From Candidatus Phycosocius bacilliformis (GTDB lineage Bacteria; Pseudomonadota; Alphaproteobacteria; Caulobacterales; Aquidulcibacteraceae): 64,000 nucleotides of DNA. The translations under genes and the position numbers were made by a program. The notes beneath the pieces are model-generated. The model worked only from the letters and a program-made list of their open reading frames with translations, was not told where the DNA came from and ran no database searches. Positions within the stretch are counted from its first letter, which is position 1, and every line of letters starts with the position of its first letter. Of the stretch, positions 18,366 to 28,449 are shown in pieces. The DNA lies in the NCBI RefSeq assembly GCF_003112735.1, contig NZ_BFBR01000001.1, forward strand, positions 372,001 through 436,000. Direction: 5' to 3'.

Positions 18366-18441
18366 CTTGCAGAAAATGCTATTGATTGATCATATTTGCA
18401 AGAACATGCCGTGCAATTTCGCATAAACTTGCAAGATCATG
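18366..18441. promoter_or_regulatory. Spaced direct repeats, candidate Lrp operators
   Basis: Three similar blocks are present: CTTGCAGAAAATGCT (18366-18380), TTTGCAAGAACATGC (18395-18409) and CTTGCAAGATCATG (18428-18441). Starts are 29 and 33 bp apart, about three helical turns. They fill the gap between the divergent Lrp and LysE genes, and the last overlaps the LysE ATG. A fourth, weaker match (CTTGCAATATCCTGC, 18324-18338) lies inside the Lrp gene. Multiple phased sites are typical of Lrp-type regulators. Confidence 0.55.
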
Positions 18442-19080
18442 ACTCAAGAACTCCTTCTCGCTTTATGCGGCTTTGCGCTCGTTTCTTCCATCACACCGGG
18501 CCCAAACAACCTGATGCTCATGGCCTCAGGCACCAATTTTGGGTTCATGCGGACGATTCCGCATATGCTCGGCGTGTCGATTGGGTTTGTGGTGATGACA
18601 GTCTTGGTCGGCTTAGGTCTGGCGCAAGTCTTTGTTGCCTATCCCATCGCTTATACAGCCCTAAAAGGAGGCTCGGTCATCTATCTCATTTACTTGTCAT
18701 GGAAGATTGCAACTGCGACCCCGCCAGGTTCAGATCATCCCAATGCGCAAGCCAATGCCAAGCCGTTCACCTTCCTTCAAGCGTGCCTATTCCAATGGGT
18801 CAATCCGAAGGCTTGGACAATGTCTCTCATGTCGGTCACGGCCTATGTACCCAGTGAAGACCCGATTTCGGGTTTGGTTATTGTGGCGGTGGTGTTTGGG
18901 TTGATTAATTTGCCAACTGTCAGCCTTTGGGCCTATGCGGGAATGCAATTACGCCAATTCCTGCAAGATCCCGTCAAGCTGCGCATCTTTAACATTGTGG
19001 CGGCTGTGACGTTATTGGCCTCGCTTTATCCGGTTATCACGCATGACCTATTGGCTCATCCTGCCTTGCAGGCCAAATGA
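18439..19080 (+). CDS. LysE-family amino-acid exporter
   Basis: 213 residues with about six hydrophobic segments. The LysE/RhtB signature SSITPGPNNLMLMASG is at residues 14-29, followed by a GVSIGFVVMTVLVGLGL helix and FQWVNPKAWTMSL. The family exports amino acids or their analogues across the inner membrane by proton exchange. It is divergent from an Lrp-type regulator that probably controls it. No Shine-Dalgarno sequence is obvious before the ATG, and one repeat of the operator array overlaps the start. Substrate unknown. Confidence 0.9.
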   Translation: MTQELLLALCGFALVSSITPGPNNLMLMASGTNFGFMRTIPHMLGVSIGFVVMTVLVGLGLAQVFVAYPIAYTALKGGSVIYLIYLSWKIATATPPGSDHPNAQANAKPFTFLQACLFQWVNPKAWTMSLMSVTAYVPSEDPISGLVIVAVVFGLINLPTVSLWAYAGMQLRQFLQDPVKLRIFNIVAAVTLLASLYPVITHDLLAHPALQAK

Positions 19081-19083
19081 GGA

Positions 19084-20703
19084 TCAAGCAGCAGGCAATT
19101 CAAGAATAAAGCGCGCGCCACTGCGGTCAGACCGATTCTCAGCCCAAATCGAGCCACCATGACTGGCGGCGATCTGGCGCGCAATCGCCAACCCAAGGCC
19201 GGAATGTTTGCCGAAGGCCGCTTGACCTTCCTCGCCAGCATGGGTCGGTCTATGCGTATAAAAGCGATTGAAAATGCTTTGAAGCGCTTCTTCCGGTATG
19301 CCTGGCCCTTCATCGGCCACTTCAACCCGGATTAGCTTGCCATCGCGGCGTGCCGACAAACTGATGGTGGCGGGCGACGGGGAGAAGCTCATGGCATTGT
19401 CGAGTAGATTTGTCAGGATGCGTGAAATGGCTTCCTCGCGCCCGCTAACACTCAACCGATCGGTCTCATCCCCATAACGCACCAGCACCTCCACCTGACG
19501 GGCGTGACCGATCGAGCCGTAGGCGCGGACCAAATCATCGAGCATGTCAGCTATGGAGAATTTCTGCTGACTGGCCCGCGCCAATTCAGCATCCAGCCGG
19601 GACGCATTCGCAATATCGGTAACCAGCCGATCTACGCGGCGGGCATCATTGAGTATGATGGTTTCAAGCTTCGTCTTGCTTTCAGCTGATGTGGCGCGCG
19701 GCAGCAGTTCAGCTGCGTTACGGATAGCTGCAAGCGGGTTTTTGATTTCGTGCGCCACATCAGCGGCGAAGCGTTCGTTCGCGTCAATTCGCTCCTGCAG
19801 ACTGGAGGTCATTGCCGCGAGGGCATCGGCCAGATCGCCAATTTCATCCGGGCGCTTGCGCAAGGTGTCAGCATCAAGCACTTGGGCGCGTCCACGGCGC
19901 ACATTATCGGCAGCTGCTGCCAAGCGGCGCAATGGTACGGCGATGGACCACGCCAGCAGGGTCGCCGAAATGGCCGTCACCAGAATGGCAGAGAAAATGA
20001 AGGGATACAGCGCGCGACGCTCCGCCTCCACAATCTCGCTAACGTCTCCACTCTCCAAAGTCAGGGCACCGACAACGGCGCGGATGCGTTGGATTGGTAC
20101 GGTTACTGAGACGACCCTGCGGCCTTCCTCATCAAAGCGTTCACTCTGCACGACATTGCCTTGCAAGGCGGTAGAAACTTCCCGAATGAGGGCCTTCTTG
20201 GGGTCGTCGCTGGCACCTTGCATGAAGACGCGAACATTGGAGACTGCTCGCCCAGCCACTTCAGTAATGTCAGGCGCTGCAGGGCCCAAGGGTGGCAGTT
20301 CGCGTACATTGACAATATCATCGAGAATGGTGCTGTCGGCTATGGGCCTTAGGTCGCGGCTGAACAGACGCAGACGCGCACCCGGCTCCCGAGAGAGACG
20401 ACGCAGGATGGCACGGGCACGGGCCTCATCAAGGACGGGTACTGCATCAGCGGGAATGGCTGCCTCTGCCAAGACGCTGGCAATGGTTGATCCCTGTGCC
20501 CGTAACGCGTCCATGCGCGCGCGCGTCAATCCCGAGCGCAACTCATTGAACAAAAGCGAGCCCAGCACCAGAATGACGATGCCGGCAAAGTTGGCGATGA
20601 AGATGATGCCGGCAATGCCGCCACGCCGCCGACGACGGCGGGTCTTGCCAAGAGCCGGCTGAGCCTTTGTGTCAGGATTCCTTGTAGCGATAGCCGACCC
20701 CAT
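19084..20703 (-). CDS. chvG: Sensor histidine kinase ChvG
   Basis: 539 residues from the ATG at 20703. A longer frame from 20820 is rejected because it would run deep into chvI. After a basic N-terminus (RRRRRR) come a transmembrane segment ([20 protein letters not shown]), a periplasmic stimulus domain of about 180 residues, a second membrane segment, HAMP, HisKA with His318 in [13 protein letters not shown], and HATPase ([26 protein letters not shown]). ChvG senses acid or envelope stress and phosphorylates ChvI in alphaproteobacteria. The start overlaps the end of chvI by 32 bases, so the pair is translationally coupled. It is convergent with the LysE gene. Confidence 0.9.
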   Translation of the reverse strand: MGSAIATRNPDTKAQPALGKTRRRRRRGGIAGIIFIANFAGIVILVLGSLLFNELRSGLTRARMDALRAQGSTIASVLAEAAIPADAVPVLDEARARAILRRLSREPGARLRLFSRDLRPIADSTILDDIVNVRELPPLGPAAPDITEVAGRAVSNVRVFMQGASDDPKKALIREVSTALQGNVVQSERFDEEGRRVVSVTVPIQRIRAVVGALTLESGDVSEIVEAERRALYPFIFSAILVTAISATLLAWSIAVPLRRLAAAADNVRRGRAQVLDADTLRKRPDEIGDLADALAAMTSSLQERIDANERFAADVAHEIKNPLAAIRNAAELLPRATSAESKTKLETIILNDARRVDRLVTDIANASRLDAELARASQQKFSIADMLDDLVRAYGSIGHARQVEVLVRYGDETDRLSVSGREEAISRILTNLLDNAMSFSPSPATISLSARRDGKLIRVEVADEGPGIPEEALQSIFNRFYTHRPTHAGEEGQAAFGKHSGLGLAIARQIAASHGGSIWAENRSDRSGARFILELPAA

Positions 20704-21382
20704 AGAGCGTCTCGATGGCATCGAACTCGCCATCCACTTCGCGGAATTTCTTGCGCACACGCTTGACGTGGCTGTCAATGGTGCGGTCATCGACATAGAC
20801 GCTGTCGTCATAGGCCGCATCCATCAGCTGATCGCGGCTTTTTACAAAGCCCGGACGTTGAGCCAAGGCTTGCAACAGCAGAAACTCTGTCACTGTCAGG
20901 CGAACAGGCTTGCCTTTCCAATAGGAGGCGTGGCGATTTGGGTCCATGGTGAGCGAGCCGCGGGTGACCACCTTTTTGTCGCCTTCGGCAGGGGTTAGAT
21001 CGTCACCAACCGCATCGATTGGACGCGACCGTCGCAAAACGGCCTTGACCCGTTCAGACAACAGGCGGGTTGAGAATGGCTTGCGGATGAAGTCATCAGC
21101 CCCGACCGAAAAGCCAATGACCTCATCAATCTCATCATCCTTGGACGTGAGAAAGATCACAGGCACATCCGAGCTTTCTCGCACCCGACGCAACAATTCG
21201 ACACCGTCCATCCGTGGCATCTTGATGTCGAGAATAGCAATATCAGGCGGCTCTGAAATTAAAGCCGGTAGGGCGGTTGCCCCGTCAGGATAGCTGCGGA
21301 CATCATATCCCTCACTCTGAAACAGGATTTCGAGTGAGGCGCGGATGTTTTCGTCGTCATCGACCAGAGCAATTGTCGTCAT
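20672..21382 (-). CDS. chvI: Response regulator ChvI
   Basis: 236 residues. OmpR-type receiver with acidic pocket DDDE at residues 8-11, phospho-acceptor Asp52 in [11 protein letters not shown], Thr in FLTSKDDE and Lys in FIRKPFS. The C-terminal winged helix (about 140-233) ends with [15 protein letters not shown] and [13 protein letters not shown]. ChvI is the conserved alphaproteobacterial partner of ChvG and controls envelope, exopolysaccharide and stress genes. It is upstream of chvG and overlaps it by 32 bases. A promoter is expected in 21383-21482. Confidence 0.93.
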   Translation of the reverse strand: MTTIALVDDDENIRASLEILFQSEGYDVRSYPDGATALPALISEPPDIAILDIKMPRMDGVELLRRVRESSDVPVIFLTSKDDEIDEVIGFSVGADDFIRKPFSTRLLSERVKAVLRRSRPIDAVGDDLTPAEGDKKVVTRGSLTMDPNRHASYWKGKPVRLTVTEFLLLQALAQRPGFVKSRDQLMDAAYDDSVYVDDRTIDSHVKRVRKKFREVDGEFDAIETLYGVGYRYKES

Positions 21383-21482
21383 GTTCTTACTTATAAGGCG
21401 GTTTGTGTCTGGATGTTACCCCTCGCAAGGCAAGATTATGGCAAATAATGTATTGAAGAGACCCTAAGCGGCCTGCATAAGC

Positions 21483-21887
21483 CTAGCCGGCCTTTGCCTG
21501 AACCTCTTCGTCGGCCAGTTCATCCAGATAGGCGATGGCCAGATCCGTCAGTTCGAAGTGCGGCTCGGCCCAGAAATCCTCAACCCCGCTTGGGATGGCT
21601 GCATCGAGCACCGTGTGGATTTCACTCTCATCGTCGTTCCAGAGAATAGAGACATCTGCCAATCGGGCCGCCTCGCGACCAAGATTTTGGATAATCACCG
21701 GATCATTCATGCGATTTGCACTGACGCGCAGCACAACAAGGCCGCCGCCAATATCCTCGCTGATGTCCGCGTAGGACAGAATGGCATTCAGGAGCGCACC
21801 GGATGGGGGAGCCACCATGACAGGTGTTGGGGCTGGAGTTGAAACGGCTTTGCGGCGACGAGACTTGGGGTAGGGAAGAATGGTCAT
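21483..21887 (-). CDS. Uncharacterised acidic protein upstream of chvI
   Basis: 134 residues that I do not recognise. The N-terminus is basic (PKSRRRKA) with a Pro/Thr/Val linker, and the rest is acidic with alternating hydrophobic residues (GGGLVVLRVSANRMNDPVIIQNL, ADVSILWNDDESEIHTVLD). No membrane segment or signal peptide is visible. GTGAGG about ten bases before the ATG supports translation. It lies 100 bases upstream of chvI on the same strand and is divergent from tkt. It could share transcription with chvIG, but nothing shows a functional link. Confidence 0.65.
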   Translation of the reverse strand: MTILPYPKSRRRKAVSTPAPTPVMVAPPSGALLNAILSYADISEDIGGGLVVLRVSANRMNDPVIIQNLGREAARLADVSILWNDDESEIHTVLDAAIPSGVEDFWAEPHFELTDLAIAYLDELADEEVQAKAG

Positions 21888-22075
21888 GTTAGTGCCTCAC
21901 TGTCTGTGAGCTCGTTATGCAGCATGACTACGACAGATTCGGGCGTAGATTTTGTCCACAATGAGTCGGGATTGAGTCAGGGGCGCATGACCAATATCGC
22001 ATGCAATTGAGCATTGTTTGACTGCCGCAGTTCCGATAAGCGATCCGCCATACGTGATCAGTGAAAGCTCCCCCT

Positions 22076-24046
22076 ATGACTAGCCACCATGACCTTGCTA
22101 ATGCGATCCGCTTCCTGTCCATGGATGCGGTCCAAGCTGCCAATTCCGGGCATCCCGGCATGCCGATGGGGATGGCCGATGTTGCCACGGTCCTGTTCAC
22201 GAAATTTCTGAAGTTCGACGCGAAAGCCCCCAACTGGCATGATCGTGACCGCTTTGTGCTCTCAGCTGGCCATGGGTCGATGCTGATTTATTCCTTGCTG
22301 CATTTGACTGGCTATGAAGCCATGACCTTGGACCAATTGAAAGCCTTTCGCCAAATTGGCGCTTTGACGGCAGGGCATCCTGAATACGGCCATGTGCCGG
22401 GGGTTGAGACCACGACTGGCCCACTTGGGCAAGGGATTTCGACGGCCGTCGGCATGGCGATGGCTGAAGCACATTTGCGCGCGACTTTAGGGTCCGACGT
22501 GGTTGACCACCACACATGGGTGATCGCCTCAGATGGGGATTTGATGGAAGGCATCAGCCATGAAGCCATCTCGCTGGCCGGGCACCTCAAGCTCAACCGG
22601 CTGATCGTGCTGTGGGATGATAATGAGATTTCTATCGACGGGGCCTTGTCAGTTGCAGAAACCGGCGATCAGCTGAAACGGTTTGACGCTGCTGGCTGGG
22701 CCACAAGCAAGGTCGATGGGCATGATCCTGTCGCCCTAGAGGCAGCCATGTCGGCTGCCCTGCAATCAGACAAACCGGTCCTGATCGCTTGTCGAACCCA
22801 AATTGGTTATGGTTCGCCCAATTTGGCGGGTACCGCCAAGACCCATGGTTCACCACTAGGAGCCACCGAAATTGAGGCCACACGCCAAGCGCTCAACTGG
22901 CCTCATGCCCCCTTTGTGGTACCGGACGAAATTGTGTCGACGTGGCGTGCGGCGGGCAGCCGCGGGGCTGCGGCGCATGCAGATTGGAAGGCCCGGCTGG
23001 CCGCGCGCGCTGATGCTGAAGCAATTGAGGCACGTTTGGCCTCGCGCGTGGACGCCAAAGCCCTGCGCCAGCTGGTTGCCGATCATGCAGGCGCGATGGC
23101 CGCAAAGACGCCAAGCATGGCCACGCGGGAGAGCTCTGGCGCTGCATTGGAGACCCTCGTCCCAGCCTTTGACGTTTTGATGGGGGGTTCTGCTGACCTC
23201 ACCGGTTCAGTCAACACCAAAGTCAGCGGCATGAGCGCCTATGGTGCCAAAGACTATGCCGCCCGCTATGTCCATTATGGCGTGCGCGAACATGGAATGG
23301 CAGCTGCCATGAACGGCATGGCATTGCACGGTGGTGTGGTGCCCTATGCCGGAACCTTCCTCGTATTTGCCGATTATTTGCGCCCTGCTTTGCGATTGGG
23401 GGCACTCATGGGCGTGCGAACAATCCATGTACTAACCCACGACAGTATTGGTTTGGGCGAAGATGGGCCAACCCACCAACCTGTCGAGACCTTGGCCTCC
23501 TTGCGCGCAATTCCCAATGTCCAGGTTTTCCGACCCTGCGATCCGGTTGAAGTTGCCGAATGCTGGGAGTTGGCCCTGTTGGCCGACACGACCCCATCGG
23601 TCTTGTCGCTGACCCGCCAAAAATTGCCTTTCCAGCGACGAGACGGCTCACCCGTCAATCGCTCGGCCCAGGGTGCCTATGTACTCTCGCCTTCAAGCCT
23701 AGCTGAAAAGGCAGTGTTGATTGCAACGGGTTCTGAAGTTGAAATTGCCATGGCAGCTCAAGCTCGCTTAGCCGAATCCGGGATTGGTGTGCGGGTAGTA
23801 TCCGCGCCCTGCCTTGAATTATTCGCCGCCCAAAGCGCAGACTATCAAGACGAGGTATTGGGCGGCAACTTGCCCAAAGTGGCGATTGAAGCGGCCGTCC
23901 GCTTTGGCTGGGATCGCTGGATTGGCCCTAAAGGGACATTTATCGGCATGACCGGTTTTGGCGCTTCAGGCCCCTATCAGGCGCTTTACAGCCATTTCGG
24001 TATCACGGCTGAAGCGGTGTGCGCGGCTGTGCAGGCGCTGGACTGA
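22076..24046 (+). CDS. tkt: Transketolase
   Basis: 656 residues from the ATG at 22076; an in-frame GTG at 22061 would add only five residues. Transketolase signatures are present: [18 protein letters not shown] near the N-terminus, the thiamine-pyrophosphate motif GDGDLMEG-like ([14 protein letters not shown]) with DDNEISIDG, the pyrimidine-domain catalytic Glu in [17 protein letters not shown], and [14 protein letters not shown]. It moves two-carbon units between sugar phosphates in the pentose phosphate pathway. The following glycosyltransferase frame starts at or just before the tkt stop. Confidence 0.96.
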   Translation: MTSHHDLANAIRFLSMDAVQAANSGHPGMPMGMADVATVLFTKFLKFDAKAPNWHDRDRFVLSAGHGSMLIYSLLHLTGYEAMTLDQLKAFRQIGALTAGHPEYGHVPGVETTTGPLGQGISTAVGMAMAEAHLRATLGSDVVDHHTWVIASDGDLMEGISHEAISLAGHLKLNRLIVLWDDNEISIDGALSVAETGDQLKRFDAAGWATSKVDGHDPVALEAAMSAALQSDKPVLIACRTQIGYGSPNLAGTAKTHGSPLGATEIEATRQALNWPHAPFVVPDEIVSTWRAAGSRGAAAHADWKARLAARADAEAIEARLASRVDAKALRQLVADHAGAMAAKTPSMATRESSGAALETLVPAFDVLMGGSADLTGSVNTKVSGMSAYGAKDYAARYVHYGVREHGMAAAMNGMALHGGVVPYAGTFLVFADYLRPALRLGALMGVRTIHVLTHDSIGLGEDGPTHQPVETLASLRAIPNVQVFRPCDPVEVAECWELALLADTTPSVLSLTRQKLPFQRRDGSPVNRSAQGAYVLSPSSLAEKAVLIATGSEVEIAMAAQARLAESGIGVRVVSAPCLELFAAQSADYQDEVLGGNLPKVAIEAAVRFGWDRWIGPKGTFIGMTGFGASGPYQALYSHFGITAEAVCAAVQALD

Positions 24047-24048
24047 TC

Positions 24049-25044
24049 TTGCCAGAGCCACAGGTCTCAATTCTGATTGTGGCTTACAAGAGCCGGGCGC
24101 ACTTGCCCCGGCTCTTTGACTGTCTCGACGCCCAGAGCTTCACGGGCTTCGAGACCATTTTGATCGACAATGCCTCTCCAAGTGGCGCGGAACCTGAACC
24201 AGCAACGGCGGCGCGGGCAACCCAATATGTTGCCAATTCAGTCAATACTGGCTTTGCCGCTGCCAATAATCAGGCTGCCCGATTGGCACGAGGAATGTGG
24301 CTGATCTGCCTGAACCCTGATGCTTTCCCCGAACCGGATTGGCTTGCTGAACTTTTCACCGCAACCAGCCGCTATCCCGACATTACGGCATTTGGATCAA
24401 CCCAGATTCTCGATGAAGACCCAAGCCAACTGGATGGTGCTGGCGATGTGTATCATGCCGCAGGCATTCCCTTTCGTGGCGGCTATCGTAAGCCACGAGC
24501 AATTGATCTGGCGGATGGGCAAACATTTAGCCCCTGTGCCGCAGCAGCAATGTGGCGGGCCGATGTGTTTGCTGCCCTTGGCGGCTTTGAGGAAAGTTTC
24601 TTTTGTTACTGCGAAGATGTTGATCTGGGTTTCCGCCATCGACTCTCAGGGGGCAGAGTTATCCAGTTAGCGGGTGCCAAAGTCCGGCATTTGGGCTCCG
24701 CTTCAAGTGGGCGATTGTCAGATTTTGCCGTTTATCATGGCACACGCAATCGACTGTGGACCTTTGTGCGCAACATGCCAGGTATCTTGTTCTGGATCAT
24801 GTTGCTGCCCCATCTTGCTGCCACCTTGTTGCTTTGGGCCCATGCTATGTGGCGTGGAGCCGGGGCAGCCTATGGCCGCGGCCTGAAGGATGGACTTGTC
24901 GGTCTCGGCTCAGTTTGGCAGGCCCGCCGAACAGTCCAAGCAACCCGACGGGTCAGACTGGCGGATTTAGCCCGCCAATTTGCCTGGTCACCGATGGCGC
25001 TTCTCAAACGGGCCATTGTTTTGCGCCCAATCACTCAACCGTAA
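24049..25044 (+). CDS. Family 2 glycosyltransferase (rhamnosyltransferase-like)
   Basis: About 331 residues from a TTG at 24049, two bases after the tkt stop. A GTG at 24019 inside tkt is an alternative. GT-A fold: VSILIVAYKSRAHLPRL, nucleotide-sugar contact ILIDNASPSG, the CLNPDAFPEPDW metal-binding region and FFCYCEDVDLGFRHRLSGG. The last three are typical of the WbbL/rhamnosyltransferase branch of GT2. A hydrophobic helix (ILFWIMLLPHLAATLLLWAHAM) suggests membrane association. The 3' end overlaps the convergent glmS gene by 14 bases. It probably adds a sugar to an envelope polysaccharide; donor and acceptor are unknown. Confidence 0.8.
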   Translation: MPEPQVSILIVAYKSRAHLPRLFDCLDAQSFTGFETILIDNASPSGAEPEPATAARATQYVANSVNTGFAAANNQAARLARGMWLICLNPDAFPEPDWLAELFTATSRYPDITAFGSTQILDEDPSQLDGAGDVYHAAGIPFRGGYRKPRAIDLADGQTFSPCAAAAMWRADVFAALGGFEESFFCYCEDVDLGFRHRLSGGRVIQLAGAKVRHLGSASSGRLSDFAVYHGTRNRLWTFVRNMPGILFWIMLLPHLAATLLLWAHAMWRGAGAAYGRGLKDGLVGLGSVWQARRTVQATRRVRLADLARQFAWSPMALLKRAIVLRPITQP

Positions 25045-26854
25045 CAGATTTTGCCAGATTACGCGGCTGGTCGACGTCCGTCCCTTTAGCCACGGCCACA
25101 TGATAAGCCAGCAAATGGATTAGGGGTGAATAGACGATTGGGGCAACAAAAGGTTCAGCCTTGGGCGCTTCAATCGTGTGGCGGGCAACAGTGCCTGATT
25201 CTTCAATGCCTTGAGCATCGGAAAACAGGGTGACGCGGCCCTTGCGGGCAGCAATCTCCTGCACATTAGACATGGTCTTTTCAAACAAAGAATCATGCGG
25301 CGCGATGGCGAAGACTGGGGTAACTTCATCAATCAACGCAATAGGACCATGCTTCAACTCGCCGGACGCATAGCCTTCAGCATGAATATAGCTGATTTCC
25401 TTGAGCTTGAGAGCGGCTTCCAGCGCAATCGGATAGGACATGCCGCGACCAATATAGAGGATGGACCGGGCATGGCTGGCTTCTTCTGCGGCGCTCGCAA
25501 TGGTTGGCTCAACTTTGAGCGCTTCGCGGATCAGGCGTGGCGTCTCCATCAAGAGATGCGCGAGGCGGCGCTCTTCATCACGGTCGATCTGCCCACGCGC
25601 CAGAGCAGCTGCCACCGAGATAGCGGCAAGCGCGGACAATTGCGCCACAAAAGCTTTGGTTGAGGCGACTCCGATTTCAGGCCCGGCCAAGGTCGGCAGG
25701 ACAGCATCGGCCTCGCGCGCGATTGAGCTTTCGGGCACATTGACCACAGCAATCGTCTTCCAACCCTTGCGCTTGCATAAGCGCAAAGCCTCCAACGTAT
25801 CGGCAGTCTCACCTGATTGCGAGATGAACAGCGCTGCTGCCCGACCGGCCGCCACTGGTTCGCGATAACGGAACTCAGACGCAATGTCTGTCTCGCAAGA
25901 AAGCCCGGCGGTTTGCTCAAACCAATATTCGCCCACGCGGCCGGCCAAATAAGCTGTACCGCAGCCGATGATCCACAATTGGTCAATCTGGGCAAAATCA
26001 ACGCCAAAGTCCGGCAAGCTGACACGCTCTTCCAGCGGATCGACATAATGGCCGATGGTGCGGGCCGCAGCATCTGGTTCCTCGTGGATTTCCTTCTGCA
26101 TATAGTGGCGATAATTGCCTTTCTCGACCGCTGCTGCGCTGGCAGCAACAATCTTGATCGGCCGGGTTACCGGTGCGCGGGCAAGGTCATAAATGGCGTG
26201 ACTGGTGCGGGTCAGTACGACCAGATCACCCTCTTCGAGATAAATGACACGATTGGTGAAAGGTGCCACCGCGATGCCGTCCGAGCCGAGGAACATTTCA
26301 CTTTCGCCAACGCCTACCACCAATGGGCTGCCCTGACGCGCACCGATCAGCAAATCCTCTTCCCCGGTAAACAGACAGGCAATCGCGAAGGCCCCGCGTA
26401 CCCGCTTGAGCGCAGCAATCACGGCATCTTTTGGACTGTCGCCTTGATCGAGGGCGCGCGAAATCAACTGCGTGATGACTTCGGTATCGGTTTCAGAATC
26501 AAACACCCGACCTTCGGCTTCCAATTCCGCACGCAAGGTGCGGAAGTTCTCGATGATGCCGTTATGCACAACCGCCACGCGACTGGTGGCATGAGGGTGG
26601 GCGTTACGCTCAGACGGGGCACCATGTGTGGCCCAACGTGTGTGACCAATCCCGGCAACTCCGGCCAGAGGTGACTGGACGAGCACATCTTCGAGATTGC
26701 GGATTTTGCCCTGTGCACGACGGCGATCAATCACCCCGTCAACCAAAGTGGCGATACCGGCTGAATCATAGCCACGATATTCCAGTCGCTTCAATGAATC
26801 GATCAAACGCGAAGAAACTTCTTCCTGCCCCAAAATACCAATGATGCCGCACAT
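25031..26854 (-). CDS. glmS: Glucosamine-fructose-6-phosphate aminotransferase (isomerizing)
   Basis: 607 residues, the usual length. The N-terminal class-II glutaminase domain begins MCGIIGILG with nucleophile Cys2. It contains GIGHTRWATHG and HNGIIENF, and the two SIS isomerase domains follow (CGTAYLAGRVGEYW, SQSGETADTLEALR). The C-terminus PRNLAKSVTVE is the conserved end. The enzyme makes glucosamine-6-phosphate from fructose-6-phosphate and glutamine, the entry to peptidoglycan and lipopolysaccharide amino sugars. I saw no ribozyme-like leader. Its 3' end overlaps the convergent glycosyltransferase gene. Confidence 0.97.
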   Translation of the reverse strand: MCGIIGILGQEEVSSRLIDSLKRLEYRGYDSAGIATLVDGVIDRRRAQGKIRNLEDVLVQSPLAGVAGIGHTRWATHGAPSERNAHPHATSRVAVVHNGIIENFRTLRAELEAEGRVFDSETDTEVITQLISRALDQGDSPKDAVIAALKRVRGAFAIACLFTGEEDLLIGARQGSPLVVGVGESEMFLGSDGIAVAPFTNRVIYLEEGDLVVLTRTSHAIYDLARAPVTRPIKIVAASAAAVEKGNYRHYMQKEIHEEPDAAARTIGHYVDPLEERVSLPDFGVDFAQIDQLWIIGCGTAYLAGRVGEYWFEQTAGLSCETDIASEFRYREPVAAGRAAALFISQSGETADTLEALRLCKRKGWKTIAVVNVPESSIAREADAVLPTLAGPEIGVASTKAFVAQLSALAAISVAAALARGQIDRDEERRLAHLLMETPRLIREALKVEPTIASAAEEASHARSILYIGRGMSYPIALEAALKLKEISYIHAEGYASGELKHGPIALIDEVTPVFAIAPHDSLFEKTMSNVQEIAARKGRVTLFSDAQGIEESGTVARHTIEAPKAEPFVAPIVYSPLIHLLAYHVAVAKGTDVDQPRNLAKSVTVE

Positions 26855-26934
26855 GAAACGCCTCTTATGACCTGCCGGATGCTGTATCCGGTCGCCTTGA
26901 TAGAAAGCTTGCCGACTTCATGCCAGTGTCTGTA

Positions 26935-26953
26935 CTGTCACACTTGGTGACAG
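26935..26953. other. Inverted repeat upstream of glmS
   Basis: CTGTCAC (26935-26941) and GTGACAG (26947-26953) form a perfect 7-bp inverted repeat with a 5-bp spacer. It lies between the stop of the hydrolase gene and the start of glmS, both on the minus strand. No T run follows, so it may be an operator for glmS or a weak terminator of the hydrolase unit. Confidence 0.3.
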
Positions 26954-26973
26954 CCCGTTGCATGATCTTGGTC

Positions 26974-27927
26974 TTAGGGCTGAGAGACACCATAAATCTG
27001 ACGCAGGAAGGCCTCGACCTCACCTGCAGATTGCACCGGAACTTCTTCTTGCGGCAAATGGCCAATATTAGGGTAAGTCACGAGCTTGGCACCAGCAATC
27101 TCGCGCGCAAAGCGCTGGCCATCGGCAAGTGGGATCCAAGGGTCGGCCTCGCCCCAGATCACCAAAGTTGGCACCTTGATTGTCGGGATTTGCTGATGTG
27201 CATTTGGCGCATCGGGACCGGCGCGCATACGGGTGAGTGTTGCTTGACGATTGCCTTCCCGCATGAGGAGGTCGTGATAACGTGTCACCATCTGGTCGGT
27301 AACCAATGCATCATCAACAATGACCTGCTTGAGATTGGCTTCAATCATGCCTCGCGTGGTGAAGCGCGAGAAAACTTCACCCACGCCGGGTGTGCGGGCG
27401 AGACGAAAAACCAGTGGCGGCTTGCCTGTGTCACGCGGATAGCCCGCTGCATCGACCAAAATGAGACCTGCAAGTTTCTCAGGATGGGCGAGGCCATAGC
27501 GCCAGGCCACGCCCCCACCCATTGAATTGCCCCCCAAAACAAAGCGGTCCAGCTTGAAATAATTGGCTAAATCATCGACCACCTGCACATAGCTCGTGGT
27601 GCTATAGATACCATCCGGTGACGGCCCAGTCAGACCGTGACCGGGAAAGTCGAAACTGATGATGCGCCAATTTGCTTTGAGCTGCCCAACCCAAGGCTCC
27701 CACGTATGCAGGGATGCGTTTGAACCGTGGGCCAAGATGAGGACGGGAGCATCAGGCTTGCCCTCATCTCGCACATGCACGCGCAAACCTGCCCGCGTCG
27801 TAACAAACTGGCTTGCCGGGGAGGTGTAGCGCGCTTCGGCTACCGTGGCGCGCAAATCAGGGCTACAGGCGCTGGTGCCCAATGCAGCAAGAAAAAGCGA
27901 ACACAGGGCCACAAAACGCTTCATCAT
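26974..27927 (-). CDS. Alpha/beta hydrolase, exported or lipoprotein
   Basis: 317 residues from the ATG at 27927. A longer open frame to 28227 overlaps the glyoxalase-like gene and has no family features; AAGGA lies six bases before the chosen start. The N-terminus MMKRFVALCSLFLAALGTSAC is a signal peptide, and the Cys may be lipid-modified although the lipobox is weak. Alpha/beta-hydrolase motifs: oxyanion HGSNASLHTW, nucleophile Ser in GGNSMGGGVAW, acid Asp in WGEADPW and His in IGHLPQEE. It probably hydrolyses an ester or similar bond in the envelope; substrate unknown. The glyoxalase-like and DUF2244 genes lie upstream in the same direction. Confidence 0.8.
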   Translation of the reverse strand: MMKRFVALCSLFLAALGTSACSPDLRATVAEARYTSPASQFVTTRAGLRVHVRDEGKPDAPVLILAHGSNASLHTWEPWVGQLKANWRIISFDFPGHGLTGPSPDGIYSTTSYVQVVDDLANYFKLDRFVLGGNSMGGGVAWRYGLAHPEKLAGLILVDAAGYPRDTGKPPLVFRLARTPGVGEVFSRFTTRGMIEANLKQVIVDDALVTDQMVTRYHDLLMREGNRQATLTRMRAGPDAPNAHQQIPTIKVPTLVIWGEADPWIPLADGQRFAREIAGAKLVTYPNIGHLPQEEVPVQSAGEVEAFLRQIYGVSQP

Positions 27928-27967
27928 CTCGGTTCCTTTTGAAGAAATATGGCCAAGCCAAAACACT

Positions 27968-28438
27968 CTACCAGCTGCCAATATTCGCTGCGCTGGCCCA
28001 GGGTTCTTGCGGGGGCAAAGCAGGACCCCGCTGCAACAATTCCACCGAGATGCCATCTGGTGAGCGCACAAACGCCATATAGCCATCGCGCGGCGGCCGG
28101 TTGATGATGATACCACGGCTCTGCAAATGTGCGCACATGGCATAAATATCATCGACCTTATAGGCGAGATGACCGAAATTGCGGCCACCCTCATAGTGAT
28201 GCTCATCCCAATTATAGGTGAGTTCAATCATGGGCAGGCCAACCGGCAATCCCCCTGTACTGGTTTCGCCCAAGGCTTGATGGCGGGCGATATCAGCCTG
28301 AGTTGCGAGAAAAACCAATGTGAAACGGCCGGCTTCATTCTCTGTGCGGCGCAACTCGACCAAGCCAAGGCCGTCGCAGAAGAAAGCCAATGCCTTATCC
28401 AGATCGCCGACGCGGATCATTGTATGTAGATATTCCAC
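27968..28438 (-). CDS. gloA: Glyoxalase I-like VOC-family protein
   Basis: 156 residues from a GTG at 28438. An in-frame TTG at 28453 is rejected because AAGGA sits six bases before the GTG and the family begins with YLHTMIRV. Two VOC beta-alpha-beta repeats are seen. Putative metal ligands are His in LHTMIRVGD, Glu in IELTYNW, His in [10 protein letters not shown] and Glu in DGISVELLQ, the pattern of lactoylglutathione lyase. That enzyme detoxifies methylglyoxal with glutathione in the cytoplasm. It starts 11 bases after the DUF2244 stop and is likely cotranscribed. Assignment to GloA rather than a related VOC enzyme is likely but not certain. Confidence 0.78.
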   Translation of the reverse strand: MEYLHTMIRVGDLDKALAFFCDGLGLVELRRTENEAGRFTLVFLATQADIARHQALGETSTGGLPVGLPMIELTYNWDEHHYEGGRNFGHLAYKVDDIYAMCAHLQSRGIIINRPPRDGYMAFVRSPDGISVELLQRGPALPPQEPWASAANIGSW

Positions 28439-28449
28439 TCTTGATCCTT

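Noticed and set aside
19649-20662. Plus-strand open frame of 337 codons
   Set aside because: It lies wholly antisense to chvG, has the Arg/Ser-rich composition of a shadow frame and shows no family motif.
25817-26674. Plus-strand open frame of 285 codons
   Set aside because: Antisense to glmS.
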